Shown piece after piece: positions 56,101 through 64,000 of a DNA stretch of 64,000 bases. The notes beneath the pieces were generated by a model, which worked only from the letters and a program-made list of their open reading frames with translations, was not told where the DNA came from and ran no database searches. Origin of the DNA: Axinella damicornis. Taxonomy: Eukaryota > Porifera > Demospongiae > Axinellida > Axinellidae. How positions within the stretch are numbered: the stretch's first letter is position 1; each line of letters opens with the position of its first letter. The DNA lies in assembly GCA_963931865.1 (NCBI GenBank), contig OZ007507.1, positions 1,870,913 through 1,934,912 of the forward strand, given 5' to 3'. A program made the position numbers and the translations under genes.

Positions 56101-57658
56101 ACAGTGTGACAAAGTAGTAACTAGCAGCTACTATGTCAGCTGATAGGGAGCCTATGTATGATATGATACAGGCTGCGAATCTCAGATGCCTGAAGTTCTG
56201 ATACCTCAAGTTCTGATTCTGATACCTCAAATTCTGATCCCTCAAGTAAGGTACAGTTGCTTGAATGTCTCGGAGATGCTATATAATGTTCATGCAGGAT
56301 CATGTCTTGAACTGTTATAACTTTGAAGTCGGAGGACATATAATTGGTTCAAAGATTCTAACTCTGCACCCAGTTCATTACAAACACAATGCCATGGTGT
56401 GATTACCCTGCAATTATTGTTGTAACATACCTTTGCCAGCGGTGTTCATGTCAAAGTGTAGTTCTATGGCTATAACTATAGATGATGTCATCAGTAAGCA
56501 TGGTTGACATGACATGCATGAGGTACGATATCTGCTGCAAAACAACTTGATGCACGATTCCTGATTACCAGTGAACCCTCAGTTAATTGCAGGGGCATCC
56601 TCTGTGGTAGCTCATACTACTAATCTTTCACATTTAGATTGAGTGGTATGTGAGTGGCGAGGACAGTAGGGCTGTTCACCTGCATTGTGAGGCACACAAG
56701 AACACCTGGTCACATCAAAGGAGGAGGAAGAGACTCTTACAGAAGTTGAAATCCAAACAGCCTCAAGCACAACCAGGTGCTAGTCATGTTAGTCTTGTTC
56801 CCAGACCTCATACCTTCCTTCTGAGAGGGTCTGGGCATGAGATATAGTCACGTCCATTGCTTTTCAACACCTGCATTAATAATAGATTGACATTTTACAA
56901 GTCCATGCAAACATGACAGCTTGCACGACTTATGCATGAGGTCAACAAGAACTATGTCTCTCGTGCACACAAGTTCAAAGGATAAAGGTTCCTATTGTAA
57001 CAATAGTAATAATTGGATTGCCGGGATTAGAATTCCATTCTATGCACAGAAAGCCAAAGATGGCAAAAATGGCCATTGATGAAGATGTGCAAGTTGAAGC
57101 TCTCAGTGGATGTTTGCATCATTGGAATGCTAGAGATATTTCCTCTTTCCCTTAGGAGCAGCAACCGTCACCGAAGGGGGAAGTATCACCACCACCTCCC
57201 ACAGCAAACAAACTGAATCCTGTCCACCTACCGATGAGTGTTCATCATCTGCAACTCTGGGTACCAAAACACAGGACTTGGGACCAGAGAAAAGCAAGAA
57301 GATTGAGGGTAGAATCAGCGACGTTGCCATGGCTGAAGCTCCCTTGGGTTCATCACCAAAATACCAGCAGGACTTAGAGGATGTATACACATCGTGTAAT
57401 GTGGAGTTTCAGTGTTCGCTGTTGCTTGGTAGTCTGGATGAAGAGTTGGATGCCCAAATTGGCACTAGCAAGCAGTCCAAACTCTTGTCAAGTAGCAAGG
57501 AGGACGCAACTGACTCTCAAGAGCAAAGTTTAATGATATACCTCAGTTTTGAATGGATACAGGGTAGTGAGAGAGACCTACTGCACCAAATAACACAGTA
57601 TTTTAGGAACAGAATACAGAACTGTGCTGTGAAGGGGATGCCCAAACCCGAACAATAA
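47412..57658 (+). CDS. METTL16: METTL16, RNA N6-adenosine methyltransferase
   Basis: Eight exons: 47412-47751, 50207-50347, 52716-52968, 55030-55099, 55196-55285, 55637-55777, 56638-56776, 57156-57658 (1677 nt, 558 aa; human 562). All phases agree. The N-terminus MHPRNCYADKKPDFGELADF matches the RNA-binding N-terminal module. TVPLRLNYVHWVEDLL and IDIGTGASCIYPLLGSKLNG form the SAM-binding motif I. YDFCMCNPPFYKDKAE has the NPPF catalytic motif. FVQGKTWRWAIAWSF follows as expected. The C-terminal region (LSFEWIQGSERDLLHQITQY) corresponds to the vertebrate-conserved region VCR2. METTL16 methylates U6 snRNA and MAT2A hairpins, controlling SAM homeostasis. All key motifs are intact. Introns 1-3 are repeat-rich. 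Confidence 0.95.
47696..47944. repeat. Duplicated 3' end and donor of METTL16 exon 1
   Basis: AGTGGTGACGATGGATCAGT through GACATAGGTATGATGACATT at 47696-47764 recurs at 47879-47944 with a few substitutions and small deletions. Between them are (CCCAGTAATCTCTAGTAAAC)-type tandem repeats. The second copy retains the ATAG-GTATGA donor. Confidence 0.92.
47985..48035. repeat. Perfect hairpin AAACTATA...TATAGTTT
   Basis: AAACTATATAGACACCCGCG and CGCGGGTGTCTATAGTTT flank a GCGCGAAGCGC centre. It lies in METTL16 intron 1 and no function is assigned. Confidence 0.8.
48040..50206. other. METTL16 intron 1, remainder
   Basis: There is no supported exon. Two diverged direct copies of a TGTGTGGTAGTACCGCCTGT / TGTGTGGTAATATCGCCTGT unit of about 58 bp lie at about 48731-48815. 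Other open frames lack splice or domain support. Confidence 0.5.
50387..50585. repeat. (CA)n compound microsatellite in METTL16 intron 2
   Basis: ACACAC tracts with CATACA and TGCACA variants. Open frames on both strands are artefacts. Confidence 0.95.
51040..51079. repeat. Hairpin element in METTL16 intron 2
   Basis: TAGCCTCGTTCCCAAGCC pairs with GGCCTGGGAACGAGGCTA. Direct repeats CTGCAACCTA and GTGCAACCTA flank the core. Confidence 0.88.
52010..52082. repeat. Hairpin element in METTL16 intron 2
   Basis: GCCTTGTCCCCAGGCCTCCG pairs with CGGAGGCCTGGAACGAGGC. The direct repeat AGTACATGC flanks both sides. Confidence 0.85.
52200..52712. repeat. Minisatellite, CCACACC-based, in METTL16 intron 2
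   Basis: Two layers are visible: copies of CACACCCACACCATGCCACA and longer repeats in 52203-52470, then CTATCCCACCTCACCCACA units to the acceptor at 52715. The tract serves as the polypyrimidine region of exon 3. Confidence 0.92.
52970..53400. repeat. (GT)n tract with a higher-order repeat, METTL16 intron 3
   Basis: A block GCATGTAATATGAGCTTGC plus GCAGCATGAGCATGTGTG occurs three times (from about 53073, 53223 and 53310), each separated by GT/GACTGTGT tracts. It begins directly at the exon 3 donor. Confidence 0.9.
53401..55029. other. METTL16 intron 3, remainder, with two tandem duplications
   Basis: GGAACTAATTTGCTACAAAG plus TGATTGGGTCCTTCAA recurs about 105 bp later (53519 and 53624). AGGCCAGACATTAAACAGA recurs at about 54373 and 54541, each followed by a TGCATGACTCA...TGCA(A/G)AGTAAAGGA block. 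No exon is supported. Confidence 0.7.
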
Positions 57659-57811
57659 CACATGCCAGTGTAACTATTGATGCATTGCAATTCTGTGGAC
57701 AGTGCATGGAATGTGACGTGCTAATGAATGCAGCATGGTCTATTTGTGTTCAGTATACAGTGTGTTCAATACAGTATTACATGCCTTGCACGTTTGTGCG
57801 CATGAAACCAG

Positions 57812-58660
57812 CTACATGTAGTCATCAAACGTTATGGAGAGACCTGCAGGTGGTGGTCCCAGCCCACCATGGACGTCCATTCTTGCTTTGTTTGACTCAT
57901 GGGGTTTGGTCTTCACATCTTTGACTCGGGCTGATGCGGGTGATGACTTTGTTCTAGACCTCGTTTCAGCAGGGTGTGGAGCAGACTTAGTCTTGGACAA
58001 CGGGACATGAGCACGATTAGGTGGTTGGGACGTTCCTGTGGGCAAGTTGGTACGTCTCGGTTCCATCATAGAAATGATTTGGATGTTAGGTGCAGGAGAG
58101 GGAGAGGGTGATCGTGCACGGTCACTTCTTGATGGAGTTGGTTTGTGACTAGATGTGCCGTTACTTGTTGGAGTGGGCCTCGTCTGCTTTGCAACTTTCG
58201 ATGCTGGGTCAGTGTGCTTTGGGGTAGGGGCTGGAGGGTCAGAGGTTGAGTGGTGTCGCCTTTCTGGCACGGAGACTGTAGGCGGAGCGGGCGGGGGTGG
58301 AGTCAACTTCCGCTGTCTTGCATCTGAGCTCGGCGGTCTTCTGGGCTCCATCAGAGGGACAATTTGTATATTGAAGCGAGGCGAAGGGGGACGTGGACTA
58401 GGTGAGCGTGACCTCTCAGCTCGTGGAGGCGGACTTTTGCTAGGCGCAGTGTGGTCCACGGAGATGCTGCGAACTACATCCCCGAGATTTTGCCGGCCGC
58501 TGTGCTTCTTGGTCGCATTCTCAGAGGCAGAGCTCAGCTCGTCAAGCGATTGAGAACGGGTGGCTGCGAGGCCTGATGGCTGATCGGGAGTTCCATACGA
58601 GGTCCCTCTTGGCGTGATGCTGACCAGCTGCACTTGCTTGTTCTTACCCCGTAACGGCAT
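57812..58660 (-). CDS. Unidentified disordered protein with a duplicated NIQI-MEPRR motif
   Basis: A single open frame of 282 aa runs from the ATG at 58660. It starts MPLRGKNKQVQLVSITPRGT and ends LSITFDDYM. Most of it is Ser/Pro/Arg/Lys-rich and predicted disordered. A block occurs twice: RSRSPSPRPPSPR then NIQIVPLMEPRR near residues 85-107, and RARSPSPSP then NIQIISMMEPRR near 182-203. The duplicated hydrophobic core within basic, Ser-Pro-rich flanks looks like a paired short linear motif. No family is recognised. It is convergent with METTL16, with 153 bp between stops. An upstream exon joined near 58670 cannot be excluded. Confidence 0.6.
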   Translation of the reverse strand: MPLRGKNKQVQLVSITPRGTSYGTPDQPSGLAATRSQSLDELSSASENATKKHSGRQNLGDVVRSISVDHTAPSKSPPPRAERSRSPSPRPPSPRFNIQIVPLMEPRRPPSSDARQRKLTPPPPAPPTVSVPERRHHSTSDPPAPTPKHTDPASKVAKQTRPTPTSNGTSSHKPTPSRSDRARSPSPSPAPNIQIISMMEPRRTNLPTGTSQPPNRAHVPLSKTKSAPHPAETRSRTKSSPASARVKDVKTKPHESNKARMDVHGGLGPPPAGLSITFDDYM

Positions 58661-58959
58661 CTCGTCCTACAGTCGGTTTCTTGTTCTCGGCGCTCTTTGC
58701 ATGTGCCATATAGGTTGTCCCGAAGCACGCTGTTATCCCGACCAGCAACCTTTGAAACGTTGATTTAATTATCAGAAAAATGCGATGAACGAACGAATAC
58801 GTACATATGACAAAGTATAGGAAGACGTAAACAAAAGTACAAAATAAACAAGGCCCTTGTTTATACTCATACATTCACACTCTATACAATACAGTGAATG
58901 AGGGTAGAGGAAGTCTGAGGAACACAACGCAACACAACAGTATTTTGGCCCATCCGTCA

Positions 58960-60570
58960 TCACCCTACACTGTTAGCAGGATGGATACATTCTGTAATAG
59001 TCTGAATGGTCTCAGTTGCAGTCTGGTAGTACTGAGGCCAAGTTCTCATGGCAGAAGTTACTGCTATAAGATTCCCTTCCAGGACGGATCTAATCTGGTT
59101 TCTTCTGTCTCGGTCAACAATTCCAAGGCTCTGGCAAATGCTGTCACTCTTTTCGACCTTCTCCGCAGCTATTTCGCGCACTGTATGTAACCTCATCTCG
59201 ATGTTTGCATATGTGAGTGTTATATGCTGTGAACACGTCAACACCTCATTAGCAGCACTTATGGCCTCAATGAACTCAGGAAGGACTATTTCCATGTACC
59301 CTGCCTCTGAATCCAATTGAATTCTGTACACACCTGGCGCTAGAGGTTGGTTGAGCTTTAGTTTCTGGTTTTCTTGAAGTAGGCTTTTGATGTATGCAAA
59401 GCATGTGCTTATGTCAGGGAGGATAAACATGCCCTTGCAGCAGATGTTTCTAAGGTTAGTCACCGCCGACTGAAATTCATAGCAAAGTCCTCCAATCTGC
59501 CTCATAACGGAGTTGGCTTCTTCATAGAGTGGTTCGTCCAGTGCATGTATGCCCAGGGGGAAGAGGTACAGATGCACCTTGCCATTTTCAGCTGCTCTTT
59601 CGGATGCCGAGATCCACTTGTCCTCAACAAGTGCTACATCAGATAGCTTACTTTGATGGGCCTTCTCGAGGACTTTTGATCTTTCTGCTTGCAACTTTAG
59701 AATCCTCTTGTCCAGGTCAACGATTTTTCTGGCATATTTCATCGGCATCTCTAGCTCCATACAAGTTTTAGTCGCACTGAACTCGGGCACCTGAGGACTC
59801 TGCGTTTGTCCAAATGTAAAACTAGGAGAATTTGCGTCGGATTCCTGAATAGATACTGCGGGCGAATTCATTGGTGAATCGCAACCATTTTGCACATGGT
59901 AGACGCCGGGGTCAGATTTTGCGGAGTGTCTCGAGGAGATCGTACCAAATGGGTCTGATTTTGCTGAATAGAGGCTTGTGTTCGAGGCCTGGAGACTGAC
60001 GCTGGAGAGCGGCGTGGATTGGTCGGGGAACATAGGCGAGGTCGCTCTCTTGAAGGCATGTGGACCACTTCTGGTTGATGATCGGAGACGTAATTTGCCT
60101 ATTCTGAAACTACTCAAGCCTTCGTGAAGCGTCCTGCGCCTCATATCGCTTGGACTGTGAGGGTTGCTGTGCGTCAAGCGGCAGCGAGACGGGTAGGCCG
60201 ATTCCTTTTTCCTGGGGGGCTCTTCAGCTGAACGGGGAGAGCGAACAGGGACAGGCGAAGGACCTATATCACCAATAGCAGGGTCGTTCAGTAATGCAAG
60301 CATCTCTATGCTGTCCAGATCGCCGAGAGGTTCTTCGGCGGCTGGGCTAGACATCTGACTGAGTGGGTATGGATGCTGATGGTTCGGGAAACTTGTATCG
60401 CACATGTTTTCTGCGCCGTACGGTGGCGGTTGAGGTACTATCAGTGACGTGGGTGGTCCGGCCATGTTCACATCGCTGTAAGGCGAGAAGGAGTCCGTTA
60501 TGAGAGGAGTAAAGTGGAGCAAGACTGGTTCTCCGATTTCACCTCCTCCGAAGCGACTATCAAAGTCCAT
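58960..60570 (-). CDS. Unidentified long intronless protein (536 aa)
   Basis: One frame is open from the ATG at 60570 to the TGA at 58960. Residues 1-270 are disordered and Ser/Pro-rich (VRSPRSAEEPPRKK, SLYSAKSDPFGTISSRHSAK with the SAKSDP motif twice). From about residue 275 the protein is helical: a short coiled coil (YARKIVDLDKRILKLQAERS), then VHLYLFPLGIHALDEPLYEE, SLLQENQKLKLNQPLAPGVY and a C-terminal helical region. No family is recognised. An acceptor (GGTGTAG at 60596) immediately upstream keeps the frame open to 60595. The gene may continue 5' into exons 60774-60841, 61738-61791 and 63384-63543, whose phases all fit. Confidence 0.62.
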   Translation of the reverse strand: MDFDSRFGGGEIGEPVLLHFTPLITDSFSPYSDVNMAGPPTSLIVPQPPPYGAENMCDTSFPNHQHPYPLSQMSSPAAEEPLGDLDSIEMLALLNDPAIGDIGPSPVPVRSPRSAEEPPRKKESAYPSRCRLTHSNPHSPSDMRRRTLHEGLSSFRIGKLRLRSSTRSGPHAFKRATSPMFPDQSTPLSSVSLQASNTSLYSAKSDPFGTISSRHSAKSDPGVYHVQNGCDSPMNSPAVSIQESDANSPSFTFGQTQSPQVPEFSATKTCMELEMPMKYARKIVDLDKRILKLQAERSKVLEKAHQSKLSDVALVEDKWISASERAAENGKVHLYLFPLGIHALDEPLYEEANSVMRQIGGLCYEFQSAVTNLRNICCKGMFILPDISTCFAYIKSLLQENQKLKLNQPLAPGVYRIQLDSEAGYMEIVLPEFIEAISAANEVLTCSQHITLTYANIEMRLHTVREIAAEKVEKSDSICQSLGIVDRDRRNQIRSVLEGNLIAVTSAMRTWPQYYQTATETIQTITECIHPANSVG

Positions 60571-60773
60571 TGCTGTCCGAATAGAAACCAGCAATCTACA
60601 CCTTTTTCTACTTGCAGCAGTTCTGGGGGGTTATTATCACCTCTCCAAGCTCCAACTTGCTGTGAGAACCAATGCTCTCAGCTGCAGTGCAGTTCAACAG
60701 ACTGGTATTTAGCAGTGATTAACAGCTAAAATGCACTGAAACACTGTTAGTGATAACTGCATAGTGCAGATAC

Positions 60774-63543
60774 TGGAATGCGATATATCTGGTGAAGTCT
60801 TCGGACACACTTGGACATGGCTTCCGACAATGCCAACAAAACTGTAGGTCATTGGCAATACAAATCTTTCATAGCAGGTAGTTAGACAAACACATGTAAA
60901 CAGCAGGCAATTTTATGGGTTTATGCATGCATGCCTACTAGAGATGCATGGAGTTTATATAAGTGGAGGCCACACACAAACCCAATACTACATAAATGAA
61001 ACATTCAGGCTGGAAATGTACTCTTTCAACACAATCAGAAAGTATTATTGATGCTAAACGTTTCCTGGCGAGGTCTGGCAAGTATCCCTTCCTGGATGAT
61101 CAGCTGAACAATTCACCACTAGCAAATGAAGAGGGAATGAGAATAGAGTACTTGTCCAAACAATCTGGTTAGAAAACAACTAGCGTGCTCTGAGGAAATC
61201 CTTTGTTTCTGACTAACTAGTCAGTAGATCGACATAACTTCCTGTATTTCTCAGTAGTCACTGCTCTGTTTATTATAGGAAAATGACACCTGCTACTAAA
61301 CTTGACGACTGAAAGACCCATCAAGGTGGTTGTCACTCCGATATGCACCAGAGTCACAGTTTTGACCACCCACCTTCACCCTATATACTAATGAAGGGGT
61401 GGAGTCGCTACGTATTTTTAGCGGTCTAAATTTAATGAGGACCACACATGCGTTGGAAGATTTAACAATTCCCCATACAAACAGCTAGTGAACAATAATA
61501 TGGTTGCTCACTTCACAATAGTACCATACTTGTGGCGGACCAACCAGTAACTCCTAGAATTATCGCCAAGTTACATTTATATACATTTACATATACATAC
61601 ACCTGCTTTACCTGTGCATGTGCCTACATGCAAGTTACCATGTTGACATTACCTGTTTTGACACCCGTTCATGCAGCACAACAGCATGTTGAAAGGTATA
61701 CACACAGATTCCAACACTAGAGCACACACAACGTTACCTGATACTCTTGGTTGGCCAAATCCATCACTGGGATGCTGTCATCGCTATCCATCTGCACACA
61801 GAAGCATCAATGAGGAAGCTATTGTTGGCTTATCGGGTTTCAAATTTGTTGTCTATGACATTAAACTGTTCCAAAGTATTGATATCACAGTCAGCACTCC
61901 CCCAACACTTACACATGTAGCTAGGCTTCTAAGCTCTCTCTATACACTGAGTTATCTCTACAATGTGATAAGCTAACCAGTTTATAGCTTCGGTCCCAGG
62001 CCATTCCCACAGTTACTGATTCCTTGCAGTAAGAAAAATGTGGCGTGAGAAGGCCTGGGAGATCTGGTCACATGTGGTGGCACGTGGTGCCCGACCGTTA
62101 TAATTCCCGTTTGCATCGATCTTTCCCCGTTGTCGTGAACAACAAATGGTATTGATACTGCCTTGCGAACGCTCTGCATGGCATCCACCTCTTGGACGGA
62201 CATTAGAAGAAAGGGTTTCGAGATCCTTCGTCAAGCACTGCCCCCCCTTTGCGTACCCTTTGTCTACCTCACATCACCACATGTCACCAGATCTCCCAGG
62301 CCTCCCCCGGCCCCCTCCGTATTCAAGTGATCAAAAACTGGAGGTGGGTACAGCCTGCAAATGAGGCTAGTTACTAACCCGAGATATAATCACTTGTAAG
62401 GCAGTGTCACCTAGATGCCTGTCCGTGCAATGTATGTTGCTAGGCTGCTGGTCGTCTCAGGATGCTACACCACACTGACAAAGCCAGCTGTATCCAGTTG
62501 CAGTCATACTCAGACAGACATCCATTGATGTTTTTTTTTGTAAATACCCTCAGGAAGAATGTGGAGGAGTAAAGTGATCTGTGTCCTGCTAACCATGTTT
62601 GCTGCCTTAATTGTGAGGGTTCTTTAGGAATCTAACTGTGTATCTGATCATGCAGCAATGAACAACTAACCAGCTACATTCTATGATGGTAATTCACGTC
62701 TGACCCTCTTTATCTATCGGCCAAAAAGAAAAATGTACCAAGTAGGTAGTTAACCCTTTCCCACGCACAGCATTTCCAGAGCCTCTCGAGTCGTCCTTGA
62801 TTATGCAAAATAATCGGTTGGGCTTGAAACTGCTCCCAGGTCATTACAGCCATTCTAAGCACATACATGACTCTAACCACACCCACCAATTAAAAAACTT
62901 ACAATCAAGGCTCTCAGGAAAAGCCAACATGGTGTAGCTAAAAGATGGACCTTGAATGCTGGAAAAAGAGGGTGAGATGGCTAATTTCCAAGTCCATTTA
63001 TGCCAAACACAAGGCTCTCCCAGTGCCAACCAAGGCCTTCCAGCTGAGCCAAGAACATGGCCATGCTGTTTGCACCCTTCAGATGCACTGATACAAGTCA
63101 AGGCAGTTGTAATTATCAGTTACACACTTCCTATCATTGGTTTGTCCACCAATGACATGTGACCCTTCTGGTATTGACTGGGCGAAGGCTATTTCAGGAC
63201 AGGTATATAAATTATTAGAAACAATTAATACCCAGTTTTGAATAAGAAAAGGGGAGGGCTTTTACTACGTGTACTTCCGGGATACCATATAAGGTACAGC
63301 AGATGTTAGCTCTGTTCCCAGGTCAGAGAAAGGCTATGGGAGTGTGGCCTGGGAACGAGGCTAAGCAGGTGTAACCAATGTACCTCCAGTGCACCCTCAA
63401 GGCCACCTGCAACAAGGATGTCTTCCCCCTCGTCCTCCAGCTCACTGTCTCGACCCAAGCTGGCAGTGTCCTCCAGTTCAGAAGACGTTAATTTCTGCAG
63501 GTTCTCTATGCCTTGCAGAGCCTTGTCAAAGTGTGGGTCTTGA
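60774..63543 (-). CDS. Candidate upstream exons of the 58960-60570 gene
   Basis: Three minus-strand exons: 63384-63543 (SSELEDTASLGRDSELEDEG, acidic; incoming phase 2), 61738-61791 (MDSDDSIPVMDLANQEYQ, between TGTGTGCAG and GTAACG) and 60774-60841 (FCWHCRKPCPSVSEDF, between CCTACAG and GTATCT). Joined they end in phase 2, and exon 60595 begins with one completing base. All stay open. The Cys/His cluster FCWHCRKPC is suggestive, but a different frame of the same exon (SEAMSKCVRRLHQIY) also looks protein-like. Alternatively 61738-61791 belongs to a separate gene. The 5' end lies beyond 63543, possibly outside the window. Confidence 0.38.
60900..61730. other. Intronic or intergenic stretch
   Basis: No repeats or exons stand out apart from short A/T-rich and TATACA stretches. 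Confidence 0.4.
62053..62303. mobile_element. Foldback element, 251 bp
   Basis: GGCCTGGGAGATCTGGTCAC and a right end GTCACCAGATCTCCCAGGCC are exact inverted repeats; adjacent CATGTGGTGG pairs with CCACATGT. GGTCCCAGGCC at 61992 is an extra hairpin-type tip outside it. Confidence 0.8.
62753..62790. repeat. Lone piggyBac-like end
   Basis: TTAACCCTTTCCCACGCACA resembles a piggyBac-type terminus (TTAA then CCCTTT). No matching right end is visible downstream within the window. Confidence 0.35.
63307..63363. repeat. Hairpin element
   Basis: TAGCTCTGTTCCCAGGTCAG pairs with GGCCTGGGAACGAGGCTA. Flanks AGCAGATGTTA and AGCAGGTGTAA resemble a decayed target duplication. It lies 20 bp downstream of the donor of exon 63384-63543. 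Confidence 0.82.
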
Positions 63544-64000
63544 CTATATGCGGGAGAAGGGACAGTGCTATTAATCCCACAATACATTTTGAATTTGGGA
63601 ATTCCATGTAGTAGCTCTATATTGTATGAAGCCCTATAAGATGAAAGTGTCGAAGTGTGCTTTGATTTCCATAATGTGCTCAGTGTGCTATATTCTCCCC
63701 TGGAAGTTAAGTATGGCACCAGAAGAAAGTTATCCACAATTATGTGTTGCCAATAAACCAGTTAATGTACCACAGGTCTCGTGCACTACAGGATTTGGGC
63801 GGAAAATACAGCACTCGGTGTCGCCTTGTACTGTCTACGGCTCCTCATGCAATAAATCCCATAGAGCACTTGACGTGGATTGCCTCACGGTTCATTGCTT
63901 GTGAGTGAAGGACGCTATAACTAGGTTTAGTTGACTGTTAACCAATTAAATTGATTCGATATTGCAAGATAAAACTGTCTGCAGCATTGCCTTGAACTTT
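63544..64000. other. Right edge, no feature supported
   Basis: A cysteine-containing + strand frame (TTGFGRKIQHSVSPCTVYGS) and the upstream part of the acidic exon's frame are open, but neither has splice or family support. Confidence 0.3.

Noticed and set aside
58155..58553. 132-aa + strand ORF
   Set aside because: Antisense of the Ser/Pro-rich 57812-58660 gene; composition is typical of a shadow frame.
60818..60844. + strand start ATGGCTTCCGAC with a GTAGGT donor
   Set aside because: No following + strand exon was found, and the same bases fit better as a minus-strand exon.
1..64000. tRNA, rRNA and snRNA genes
   Set aside because: I saw no cloverleaf with A/B box pairs, no rRNA core motifs and no U-snRNA Sm sites; a computational scan could still find a tRNA that I missed.

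Overview
The window is nuclear DNA of an animal. Every convincing gene is split by short GT-AG introns, the proteins belong to metazoan families (NHR/Neuralized, TBCE, SLC15/POT, HINT3, CCDC92, KIAA0319-like, METTL16), and intergenic DNA is short and full of microsatellites and small inverted-repeat elements. Gene density and small introns fit a compact early-branching animal such as a demosponge. That is an inference from style, not from a marker gene.

Layout, left to right. 1-247: 3' end of an unidentified + strand gene. 866-5265 (+): five-exon NHR-domain gene ending in a PKG-like leucine zipper and a CAAX box. 6229-9751 (-): the first four coding exons of TBCE (CAP-Gly part only), with a Mutator-type miniature element in intron 3. 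10694-13297 and 17746-20276 (+): a tandem pair of SLC15/POT-like transporters, separated by a decayed 2.3-kb transposon (14152-16444) carrying a Mutator-like transposase fragment and a YqaJ-like fragment. 20357-20869 (-): HINT3, divergent from CCDC92 (21369-23313, +). 25516-31146 (+): small KIAA0319-like membrane protein whose introns hold several foldback elements. 34682-41919 (-): a 13-exon coiled-coil gene with one exon split by a piggyBac-like insertion. 42530-43904 (-): two poorly supported ORFs. 43978-46884 (-): gene with an acidic C-terminus, apparently divergent from METTL16 (47412-57658, +, eight exons, complete). 57812-58660 (-) and 58960-60570 (-): two long intronless reading frames of unknown function. 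60774-63543 (-): further exons that may be the 5' part of the last gene.

The genes do not form one pathway; they look like ordinary housekeeping, ciliary-type, transport and signalling genes. The distinctive content is mobile DNA: a family of short hairpins whose arms start GCCTCGTTCCCAGGCC and which carry similar direct repeats of about 9-15 bp at their borders; MULE-like, piggyBac-like and other foldback elements; and three local duplications that copied splice sites or gene ends (TBCE exon 2 acceptor, METTL16 exon 1 donor, SLC15 plus a HINT3 tail). Exon models were built by hand from splice consensus, frame continuity and family resemblance. No search or transcript data were available.
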